33,735 bases of DNA from contig JAHJAQ010000028.1 in the NCBI GenBank assembly GCA_018813975.1, positions 1 through 33,735 of the forward strand, given 5' to 3'. The notes under the pieces were generated by a model, which was not told the DNA's origin, did not search any database, and saw only the letters and a program-made list of their open reading frames with translations. Both the position numbers and the translations under genes were made by a program. Origin of the DNA: Microcaldota archaeon (GTDB taxonomy: Archaea > Iainarchaeota > Iainarchaeia > Iainarchaeales > JAGVWC01). Positions 23,886-32,000 of this stretch are shown in pieces (position 1 is the stretch's first letter; every line of letters begins with the position of its first letter).

Positions 23886-24471
23886 GCCAAAAAATCAGCG
23901 TGGATTTGTGGGGCCGATTGGCGATGACTTGCCATCCTTGATTCCATTAACTGTTGCCTTGCTCATTTTTTTTAGTGCGTTTGGTTTTGCGTTTAATTCT
24001 TTTGAAGAAAAAAAAATCGAGTTTGACCAGCGCTTATTGTTATTGGGTCTTGGCAAGACCATGAAAGGAGACAGCTTATTGGATTTGTATTCTGAATGGG
24101 AAATTGCTTGTAATAGCCTAGAGGTTTCTCGTTATAATTTTAGGGCCGTGGTTTTCACAATTTCAACCAATGATGGTGCGATTTTTTATAATTATGAATT
24201 CTTTAAAGAATGGCAAGCAAAAGATGATCCTGGAGATTATTTTACTTGGACGGATAATGATCGTATTTTTCAAATGCTTGATGCCAGTGGAACTTCTCAT
24301 CCACTAGTATGTGATCGAGAAGGCACTCACGCTACGATTGGGTCCTTGGATGACATTTCTAGAGAGATTACCTTAAACAAAAATCCCTTGCGCGTGAATT
24401 ATCCACTAGCGGTTTTAGACGATAAAAAGTTTCGTCCTGCAATATTGTCGGTGATGGTATGGTACAATTAA
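23854..24471 (+). CDS. Single-span exported protein with prepilin-like start (205 aa)
   Basis: A GTG start inside the end of the previous gene, preceded by GAGGG at 23841-23845 with 8 nt spacing. The N-terminus reads P-K-P-K-N-Q-R-G-F-V-G-P, then a short acidic insert (G-D-D-L-P-S) and a hydrophobic helix at about 28-47. The R-G could be a prepilin cleavage point, but the insert between it and the helix is unusual. The outside part has two cysteines and several aromatic residues (a cluster near 110-130). A TTG start at 23860 is possible, but the spacing supports GTG. The last 13 bases overlap the next gene. No family is recognised. Confidence 0.78.
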   Translation: MRLELQHRDPKPKNQRGFVGPIGDDLPSLIPLTVALLIFFSAFGFAFNSFEEKKIEFDQRLLLLGLGKTMKGDSLLDLYSEWEIACNSLEVSRYNFRAVVFTISTNDGAIFYNYEFFKEWQAKDDPGDYFTWTDNDRIFQMLDASGTSHPLVCDREGTHATIGSLDDISREITLNKNPLRVNYPLAVLDDKKFRPAILSVMVWYN

Positions 24472-25787
24472 GACTAAACAATAGAGGTCAGTCCTCGATT
24501 ATGGATGCGTTTTTCTTTTTTTTAATTGTAAGTGGCTTGGCATTGTTTTTATTGTCGTTTGGAACCAATTATGGACTTTCGTTGGATGAACAAACCGAAA
24601 AAGAACAGTTTCGCGAATATGTTTCAAGCGCTTTAAAAGTAATCTTGTATTCCAGTACTCCCAGGGATCCACTGTGTAGTTTAGAGGAATGCCCTTCGAG
24701 CGGTAATCCGCCAGAAGAAATTGATTTTTTAATGGCTGCCATAAAAGAAGATTTTGCAGATGACGGTGGCTTGGATGAAACCGGGAAAAAACTGAAAGAT
24801 ATGATTCGTGCGATCATGCAGCCACTAGGAGATTCCGTGGATTATGCCTTTTATTTGTACATGCCCGACCAAATCGATAATCAAATACCTTATTTTTTGT
24901 TTTACAAGAGCGAATTTGATCCAGCTAATTGTCCGGGAGTCGAACAAGAATGCCACGTGTTTCAATACTGTAAGCCATTGGATCGTTTGGCCATGGACCA
25001 ATTCTTTTTTACCTTGCCTGGTGTTTCGCGCACGAGTTCTAGAACGGTTTTTTTGTCCGCACCAATCGTTCCGGGTCCTCGTCCAGATCAAGTAGAAAGC
25101 GAAGTGCATTTTGCGGTTTGGTCTAGTATTCGTCTTGACGATAAACCCGGGCCTGATAAACCAAATTATCCCGCATTTGCTGGCTTGGATTGTTGTATAG
25201 CTGGAACTCCTGGTTGTACTGCTGAAGAAAAGTTTGTAGGGCCCGGCGTGCAAAGCGGTGTTGCCTTTTTGTTTCCGCCTTCCACTACGTTATACCAAAA
25301 CGCAGATGGTTCTTTTAATTCTCGAACCCTCAAATTTGAAATAAAAAACGAGTCTAGTTTTCAGCTATCTAATTTACAGATTTCCAATGCGCCTGATGCT
25401 TCGTTTAATTGTATGCCTGCTTGGGTTTCCGGGCCTGTTACCATTCCCCCTATGGATGCTGCTATTGAAGTAGCTAAAGTAGATTTTATTTTGGGTTCTA
25501 GTGATGCAGCTAAAAGCCATATTGACGAGGGTTTTTGGGTGCATCTTACGGATGAAGATTTGGAATGGAACCAATCAAATGAGAGCAAGTTGGTTGCCGC
25601 GGTGTATGATGCCAGCGAGGATTTTTCCATTCGCTTGTTCAAAAAAGAATTTGTTTCCGTTACAGTAAAGAGTCCTGATGCTGATCCGCCCGTGAACCGC
25701 CAGTGCAAATTCCAATTATCCTTTTCAGACCCCGGCGGAAACTACACGAAAAACCGTTTTTTTATAATCAATCGGGTTTTCCAATAA
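24459..25787 (+). CDS. Large pilin-like protein with beta-rich outer domain (442 aa)
   Basis: The ATG lies inside the end of the previous gene, with GGTGATGG just before it. The N-terminus L-R-L-N-N-R-G-Q-S-S-I-M-D followed by a strongly hydrophobic helix (about 17-34, with a run of Phe) is a class III signal. About residues 40-200 are mixed and contain five cysteines. About 250-430 look like a beta-sandwich with repeated strand patterns and N-x-S/T sequons. I count 10 cysteines. It is the last gene of the operon and the largest pilin-like product, so a tip or adhesin-type subunit is plausible by analogy to other pilus operons. It converges on the lipoprotein gene with a 25-base gap. Confidence 0.82.
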   Translation: MVQLRLNNRGQSSIMDAFFFFLIVSGLALFLLSFGTNYGLSLDEQTEKEQFREYVSSALKVILYSSTPRDPLCSLEECPSSGNPPEEIDFLMAAIKEDFADDGGLDETGKKLKDMIRAIMQPLGDSVDYAFYLYMPDQIDNQIPYFLFYKSEFDPANCPGVEQECHVFQYCKPLDRLAMDQFFFTLPGVSRTSSRTVFLSAPIVPGPRPDQVESEVHFAVWSSIRLDDKPGPDKPNYPAFAGLDCCIAGTPGCTAEEKFVGPGVQSGVAFLFPPSTTLYQNADGSFNSRTLKFEIKNESSFQLSNLQISNAPDASFNCMPAWVSGPVTIPPMDAAIEVAKVDFILGSSDAAKSHIDEGFWVHLTDEDLEWNQSNESKLVAAVYDASEDFSIRLFKKEFVSVTVKSPDADPPVNRQCKFQLSFSDPGGNYTKNRFFIINRVFQ

Positions 25788-25812
25788 CCATACTATTCTA
25801 TCAGAAAAACTT

Positions 25813-27378
25813 TTATTGTTCTTTTACCTTGGTTTGGCACGTGGGACAGGTATAATAGGTTTGGCTGTCTTGTTTTTTGAAAGAACTCGCACAACTGGAA
25901 CAAAAGCCGGTTCCGCATTCATGACAGTACAAGATTTGGTCGGTTTCTTTTTGGCAGTTCGGGCATTTTTGGGTTTCTTCTTTTTTACTTGGGGTTTCTC
26001 CTTTTTCTATTTTTTCAAGTTCTTCTATTTCTCCCAACTCACTGTCTTCAGTTCCTTCTTTTTTTTCGCCTAGTAGTTCTTTGAATTCCATTTGTTTTAG
26101 TTTGTCGAGTTGGGCTTGAGAATCACTGGATTCTGCTGGTTTGGGGTTTTCTATTATTTCTTCTTTTTTATAGCGATCCCGAAACCGTCCATGCTTTCTA
26201 CTAGAATAACCGGTCTCTTCATTTCCTTCTCCAGATAACCTTCCAAGTTTGGTTTTGAGTTCTTCCAATTCTTTTTGTTTTTTTTGTTCGCGCGTGGTTT
26301 GATCGGTAATGTTTTGTGCTAGTGTATCCAATTCGTTTGTGGCATGGTCTTTTCCATGTCGAGATTCTTTTTTGAGGTCATGCAAGACTGTTCCAAATGA
26401 TGATGCATCTCGTTCAGTATATAGTTCGGCATAAGGATCATTGAAATATTCTTTTTGTGGGCTTGTTTCTCCTTTTCGTTCAAATCGCTTTAACCTTCGC
26501 GGGGTGCGTTGTTGTCCTGAACGTGGCGGACCATTGCGCGGATCATAGTGTAAGGAAGAAGAAGCTTCTCGTGCTATAGTGGACTTTTTGGATTCTTTAT
26601 TTGGAGGTGCGTTATAATAGTGTTCTTTTGATTTTCTTTTTCGACGCACTAAAAAAATAATACTGATGAGTGCCACAATACCACTGCCGGCGATTAAACC
26701 AATAGTGGTAAGGTTGTAGTTCGTGCTTTGCACTAAGGGTGTTTGGCTGCTAATGGCTAATGCGACCATATCAAATTCTGCTTTATTGTTTTGAATAATG
26801 CCATTTTGGGCATTAGTAATCATGCCGGGCAATTCCACTTGATAGGTCATTTCAAATCCCGCGGCTTTTAGAGCGGCCACGGAAGCAAAACTTTCCCCCA
26901 ATTCAAGTGGTGGTGTATCGCTTTTTGGAAATTCGATTAGACTTCCAAGTGTAGGATCAAAAGAATACGTGGTTCCCAAAAAGTCTTCTTGACTGGTGAT
27001 TGCTTCTTTCGGATACTGATAAGTTCCCGTAATGGTTACAACTCCTTCTTCCGTAGCTTGGCAATCTACATTGGATAGTTCTTGAACACCGGGCATACTA
27101 ATCGTCATGGACATTTCTGGAGTAGGGTTCGGATTGAGAATGTCATCACACAATTGATCAGGATCTAAATCAGGTATTGGAATACTGTTTGTTCCGTCGG
27201 GCATTTCACTCATGTCACTAAGCCCGGAAAGATCCATGGTCACGGTTACATTGGATAAACCGCTTGTGTTCACTTGTTCGAGAACATTCATTTTAATACA
27301 ACCAGTCAAAAAAAAGAGTAAACAAAAGAATGCCATCCAAAAAATGGTTTGCCGGTTTTTAGTGGGAAAAAATTTCAT
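25813..27378 (-). CDS. Lipoprotein with LppM-like outer domain, membrane span and cytoplasmic double zinc finger
   Basis: 521 residues. The signal peptide ends in a lipobox, F-F-L-T-G-C, with Cys27 as the lipidation site. The outer region (28-220) resembles LppM/DUF3153-type lipoprotein domains (G-C-I-K-M-N-V followed by alternating strands); this is a recognition by pattern only. A transmembrane helix follows at about 223-244, ending in R-R-K-R-K-S-K, which places the rest in the cytoplasm. About 250-470 is charged and partly coiled-coil, with basic segments. The tail has eight cysteines as four C-x2-C pairs (472/475, 485/488, 493/496, 511/514), the spacing of a two-zinc FYVE- or RING-like module. 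Two outer cysteines may pair. It lies 11 bases downstream of the 286-residue membrane protein gene and is probably co-transcribed. A signalling or scaffolding link between the surface and cytoplasm is suggested, not shown. Confidence 0.85.
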   Translation of the reverse strand: MKFFPTKNRQTIFWMAFFCLLFFLTGCIKMNVLEQVNTSGLSNVTVTMDLSGLSDMSEMPDGTNSIPIPDLDPDQLCDDILNPNPTPEMSMTISMPGVQELSNVDCQATEEGVVTITGTYQYPKEAITSQEDFLGTTYSFDPTLGSLIEFPKSDTPPLELGESFASVAALKAAGFEMTYQVELPGMITNAQNGIIQNNKAEFDMVALAISSQTPLVQSTNYNLTTIGLIAGSGIVALISIIFLVRRKRKSKEHYYNAPPNKESKKSTIAREASSSLHYDPRNGPPRSGQQRTPRRLKRFERKGETSPQKEYFNDPYAELYTERDASSFGTVLHDLKKESRHGKDHATNELDTLAQNITDQTTREQKKQKELEELKTKLGRLSGEGNEETGYSSRKHGRFRDRYKKEEIIENPKPAESSDSQAQLDKLKQMEFKELLGEKKEGTEDSELGEIEELEKIEKGETPSKKEETQKCPNCQKETDQILYCHECGTGFCSSCASSFKKQDSQTYYTCPTCQTKVKEQ

Positions 27379-27389
27379 AATTGATTTTC

Positions 27390-28250
27390 CTATTCACTTG
27401 TTTTTTCTTTTTTCATGCGTTCTTTGAGTTCTTTCTTTATTTTTTCAATTTCTTCTTGACTGAGTTTTGACCTTTCTTCTTTAGCGGGTTCGGGTTTTGG
27501 TTTTTCTGAAGTGGGGTTGAATTCTTCTATTGGTATTTCTTCTTTGTCATCCATGATTTTTCGAATTTCTGATTCTACATCTTCTTCGTATTTTCCGCGT
27601 TCTGTTTTTGTTGGACTTTTTTCATTTTTTGGAGTGGCTGGAGAAAAGTGCTCTTCTATTTTTTTTTCGAGTTTGGGAACGGGTTCTTCATCTGAAATAA
27701 TCGGTGCTAGTGGTTGGAATTGTTGTGCTTTTTCTAAGAAAAGTTCTTCTGTGTTTTTTTCTGATGCGATTGGTTTTTCTTTCATGGGCCTGTCAGAAAA
27801 AACTTTTTTCATTTCTTTTTTTGGGGAAGTTGCGGGTTCGCTGTCAAAAACATTTGTGCTAATCGTGTGAATGGGGTCCATTTCCCTTGTACTTTCTTTT
27901 TCCGATTCAAAAACTGGTTCTGCTAATACTTCTTCGTGTTGTTTAAATTGGTAGAATGCCCATGCTTTTTTTCCCACCACAATGACTGCGAGAATAATAA
28001 ACGAAATGGGAATCAGCCAAAAAAATATTTCTAAGAATGCCATGTTGTTGTAGCTAATCTCGGATAAAAAAAACGATAGTAAAAAGACGATTAGGGTGTA
28101 GGCTGCGCCCGCAATAAAACTATATCCAAGCTTGTATGTTTTGGCTTTGACTTGAAAGTCCGGTAAAAAAGAAATGAATGCCCAGTATCCAATACTCGCG
28201 GATCCTCCTAATGCATACAAAAATAATCCAAATTCAATGACGTTTACCAT
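27390..28250 (-). CDS. Three-span membrane protein with long charged cytoplasmic tail
   Basis: 286 residues. Helices at about 5-28, 41-62 and 70-92 are followed by a tail of nearly 200 residues rich in Glu, Lys, Pro and Ser, predicted disordered or helical, ending in a Lys/Glu coiled-coil stretch (S-Q-E-E-I-E-K-I-K-K-E-L-K-E-R). There are no cysteines, which fits a mainly cytoplasmic protein. It is followed 11 bases later by the lipoprotein gene, whose product also has a charged cytoplasmic tail, so the two may form a membrane complex. Low-complexity bias makes similarity searches on the tail unreliable. No family is recognised. Confidence 0.82.
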   Translation of the reverse strand: MVNVIEFGLFLYALGGSASIGYWAFISFLPDFQVKAKTYKLGYSFIAGAAYTLIVFLLSFFLSEISYNNMAFLEIFFWLIPISFIILAVIVVGKKAWAFYQFKQHEEVLAEPVFESEKESTREMDPIHTISTNVFDSEPATSPKKEMKKVFSDRPMKEKPIASEKNTEELFLEKAQQFQPLAPIISDEEPVPKLEKKIEEHFSPATPKNEKSPTKTERGKYEEDVESEIRKIMDDKEEIPIEEFNPTSEKPKPEPAKEERSKLSQEEIEKIKKELKERMKKEKTSE

Positions 28251-28303
28251 TCTGCTTCAATCCGTGACCTTGACTTTTTGTCTCTTTTTTTCAAGAAGCG
28301 CTC

Positions 28304-28313
28304 CTTATTTATA
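28304..28313. promoter_or_regulatory. TATA-like box between divergent membrane-protein genes
   Basis: CTTATTTATA in the plus direction is centred about 28 nt ahead of the ATG at 28337, with only T/C-rich sequence between, so that transcript would be leaderless. Read on the minus strand the element is TATAAATAAG, about 58 nt ahead of the start at 28250. It is the best box in the 86-base gap for either gene. Confidence 0.45.
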
Positions 28314-28336
28314 CTACTTTTGCCTTTTTTCTTGGT

Positions 28337-28870
28337 ATGGTATTGGATATTTTGGGAAATTTTTTGTTTTCTTTGGCGAGCCTAGTATGGACGAGTTTTT
28401 GGTACTGCATTCCCATTTTTTTGATTGTTTTTTTAGTAGGAAGGCGATTGCATGGCTTTTGGCGTGAAAAGGCAGGGCGATCTTGGCTTCAAAGTGCTTT
28501 TCTGTCTAGTTATCTAATCGTTTTTGTATTATTAATCATTGCCTTTTTTTTCCCCGTTTGGCAGGCTTTTCAGGATTCGAGTATTGGCGTTCCTCCCCCT
28601 GAATTGCGCGTAACCCCTGTAGAAATGGGGGCTCAATTCGTTTTAGGGTTGTTTCGAATGGCAGTAGTGGGAATCTTGTTTGCCGTATTGTTATTGCCCT
28701 TGATTTTACTGGGAGAATTTGTTAAGGACTGGTTAAAAACTAGGATTCCAAATATTTGGCCGCGGTTCTTTATCGCGGTTTGGGTTGTAACATTTATTCT
28801 AGTATATTTGCTCTTGTTTTGGCTTTCCTGGGTGATTCCGGGATTGATATACCTGATATATTGGGCCTAA
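28337..28870 (+). CDS. Small polytopic membrane protein (177 aa)
   Basis: About four hydrophobic helices (about 12-35, 55-75, 104-127, 144-172) joined by short loops, with a basic first cytoplasmic loop (G-R-R-L-H-G-F-W-R-E-K). Aromatic residues (Trp, Phe) are frequent at the helix ends. There are no motifs that identify a transporter or enzyme, and just one cysteine, near the first helix. A TATA-like box 28 nt upstream supports the ATG start. It is followed after about 130 bases by the 1524-residue secreted protein gene on the same strand, but that gene has its own promoter-like box. The function is unknown. Confidence 0.78.
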   Translation: MVLDILGNFLFSLASLVWTSFWYCIPIFLIVFLVGRRLHGFWREKAGRSWLQSAFLSSYLIVFVLLIIAFFFPVWQAFQDSSIGVPPPELRVTPVEMGAQFVLGLFRMAVVGILFAVLLLPLILLGEFVKDWLKTRIPNIWPRFFIAVWVVTFILVYLLLFWLSWVIPGLIYLIYWA

Positions 28871-28942
28871 GTAGGAGTATCGCCAAAAGAACATTGCCTT
28901 TTTTTATGGTCAGCCAAAAAAGTGGTTTTTAAGAAACCCAAT

Positions 28943-28951
28943 ATTTATATT
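28943..28951 (+). promoter_or_regulatory. TATA-like box for the large secreted protein
   Basis: ATTTATATT is centred about 54 nt ahead of the GTG at 29001 and about 18 nt ahead of the in-frame TTG at 28965. A start about 25 nt after the box, near 28973, would exclude the TTG as first codon and leave a leader of about 28 nt for the GTG. Confidence 0.45.
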
Positions 28952-29000
28952 ATAAGAACTAATATTGGTTATACTGTTTGAATGGGTTGTGGTGTTTGAA

Positions 29001-32000
29001 GTGAGAAGTGCAAATCAATGGGCAAGTCTTTTACTGATTTTTTTGTTGATAAACACGACTATTGCCACCTCGGCCTTGGCCCAAGAAACCAATGGAACCA
29101 CTCCTCCAGAAACAGGGAAATTGTCTCCCGAGCCTTTTCGTAATCCGCTGACTGGAGAAGTATACCGCGAACCAGAGCGCCCCCCAGAAATTCCTTTGCT
29201 GGAACAACAACAAGGTTTATTGGATTTGCAGTTACCCGAAAGTGTTATTGTACCGCAACGCACTGGTTTTGCGTGTAATAATACTGAAATGGATCCGCGT
29301 GAACGCCAAAAGTTGTGGGATACTACTTTAAAAGAAGGTTTTGTGGGAGAAGAATTGGATTCTGGCGCGCCGGGCAAACAGCATCGCGATTCGATTGATC
29401 AAAATGTCTTGTTATTGCCTGATGAAAAAGGAGAGCTTGGTATTAAACAAAAGCTTCCCAACCAAAAAATGGATCCGGCAGAACTAGATCACTTATTGAA
29501 TCGGTATTCTTCTGGTGCATTTGCATTTGGTATTTTATTACCCGATACCTTGCGAGCAGGACGATGTGAGGATGTAAACGATGGGTGTGCTTTGTTAGGC
29601 CAAAAACTACAATTGCGAAACGATGGCGCGGGAATTATTGCCAATTATAAAAATGTGTTTAGTGACGTTTGGAATTTGGTTAAACCAGAAGAAGAAAACA
29701 ATTCGGTTCAAGGTCTTTTCAAAGAAGAATTGGATACTGTAAAAGCAGAACTCATTTCTTCTATGGATGTTAACCAATTGCCCTTGCAAACCGCAGAACG
29801 ATTAAAAGGAAAAATTATTCCCAATAGTATTTTAACAGAGGAGTTTTCTTCCAGCCTAAACTCTAACTGCACCAGTGCAGCGTGTTATATTGATACGTAT
29901 TCCATGTTTGACAAAATGTTTAATGCCTATTCAAGTGGCACCCTATTGGCTACTTCTTTTGGACCTAGTTTAATGAATGCCACGCGCAGGGCATTTGGTT
30001 GGAGTGGTAGGAGAATAGATATTTTTAATCCTAAAAATAGTGTGTTGGGTAGGAAGATTCGAAGCTTGTATTCCATGCCAGATAGCTGGTATACCCAATG
30101 GGTTCAAAAGCGTCAAAACCAGCTCATTCGAAGCAAAGTACTGGACTTTGATAATTCTTTGGTAAGCGCTCAAAAAGTATTGGAAGGCGGTGGCTTTAAT
30201 GCTTGGTGGAATCCTACTTTCAAAAAAGAGCTAGCGGGTTTAACCGATCCCGTAAAGCGCGGGGACTATTATCGGTATTTTACGAACATGCAGCAATATG
30301 CGCGCAGTAATGCTTTAGCACGAGATCTGGCGGAAGAAGAATTCCTTGCGCTTACCAAAGGCCTTAGCCCAGCAGATCCGAAGTTTATTCTGGCCAAGCG
30401 CCAGTTCGCCACTAAAACTGGAAAGATTTGGCGTGACATTGATGATTTCACAGGAATTGATGTGCCCTCTTGGCATTTAAACCACAAATCCGTGAACTGG
30501 CAAAAGTATGCGGTAAAAACCGATAATGGTGCTTTTGTCCAGCCATCGGTTGATTCTGATTTTTATGATATTATGCTCAAAAAAATGGGGGATGGTCACT
30601 TTGATTTTAGTAAAGGACAAGGTATTGCCCAGTTTAGAGAAGCCTATACCAGTCGAAACGGAAAACTATTATTGTATGAGGTTAGACCGCAAGGCCAAGA
30701 AGTCACTAAAATTACACGCGATACTTTAGAGGATGCGGTTGCAAGAGGAAACTTTGGAAACATGTATGCGCGATTGGATGATGAAGCCTTTGTGCCCTTG
30801 CAAAAAAATAACTTGGATTATATTTTGAAAAAAACCACGGGCGATGTAGGCGTGTATCGGGGTGGTTATGCAGAAGCACGCGAGTTTTCCGTGGATGACT
30901 TAGCGGATTTAATGTTGGGCGATCGTGGAGCCAAACCCGTTAAAGCGTTTGCACGCAACATGGACACGATTGTGGCGAGCGTGCGTGAAAACGGATGGCA
31001 GTATCGCCAACACTGGGGCAGTTTATTGGACCAGTATTTTGCCAAACACCAGAATATAGTCAAAACCTATTTGAGCCCAAAAGGAGGATTAAAACTAACA
31101 GCCTATCCTTTTGCATTTTGGGGTTTTAAAAGAGGATTTGGACAAGAAGCCGTTTCGCTTTATCAATTACCCGATACGTGGACTAGCTTGGATATTTATC
31201 ATGGTGAAAGTGACTTGTTTAACAATTCGTTCATTGATTTTTTCGCAAATGCGGGTAGCGACCAAGGCGATATTTTTGTAGCGTTTTTGAACAAACTTCC
31301 CTGGAAAATGATTTTGGATGAATTATCCCAAGAATACAATCCTATTAACGAATTATACCAAAGCATTACACACAATGAAATGAGAAGCGAGGTGGGAAAC
31401 CTTGCGGTGTATACTTCTGGTTCGGATGATTGTGAGCATTGCAAGATTTCCCTGCAAACCAAGGACTTGCGCACTTTTTCGCCATTCTTTTTTTCACCCG
31501 AAGAACTAAACTCGTTTATTTTAGAGGACACGCCTCCGAAAGAACAAGAAATTGGTCAAAACCTGATTGCTTATACGTATCGAACGAATTTGAAAGGCGA
31601 TACAAGAGACATGGATACCGAGAGTGGCGGTGTTGATTTAGAGGATGCGATTCGCAATAAGGAAACCTGTCAGGATGCGGTTAAAAAAATGAATGCAAGC
31701 ATTCCCGTGTTTGGCAGGATATTACCAGAGGGTAGTTCTGTTGGCGGTGCCCTGGCTTTTGGAGAAGCAATTGGATACGCGGTTTTTACTTGGACTGGTT
31801 TTCTAGGCTCGGCGGTTCAACAAGTATTGCTCACTCCGCAATTACAAGATTGTGTGGATACCCAAGAAGGTTATTTTGTGCACTTTTTTGCGCCCGCCAT
31901 TGAAGAAGAAAAGAAAGATGCCCAAACAGGGGGCAATTTGAATACCACTAAAATTTCAGAAGCCATTCAAGAAGGCAGTGATAGATTGCTGGGCGCTTTT

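Noticed and set aside
25816..26073. Phe-rich plus-strand frame of 85 codons near the end of the lipoprotein gene
   Set aside because: Antisense to the Lys/Glu-rich and zinc-finger coding region; poly-Phe arises from reading Lys/Glu codons on the opposite strand.
28965..29000. TTG at 28965 as the start of the large secreted protein
   Set aside because: It lies only about 18 nt after the TATA-like box and would add an atypical hydrophobic stretch before a signal peptide that is complete from the GTG at 29001.
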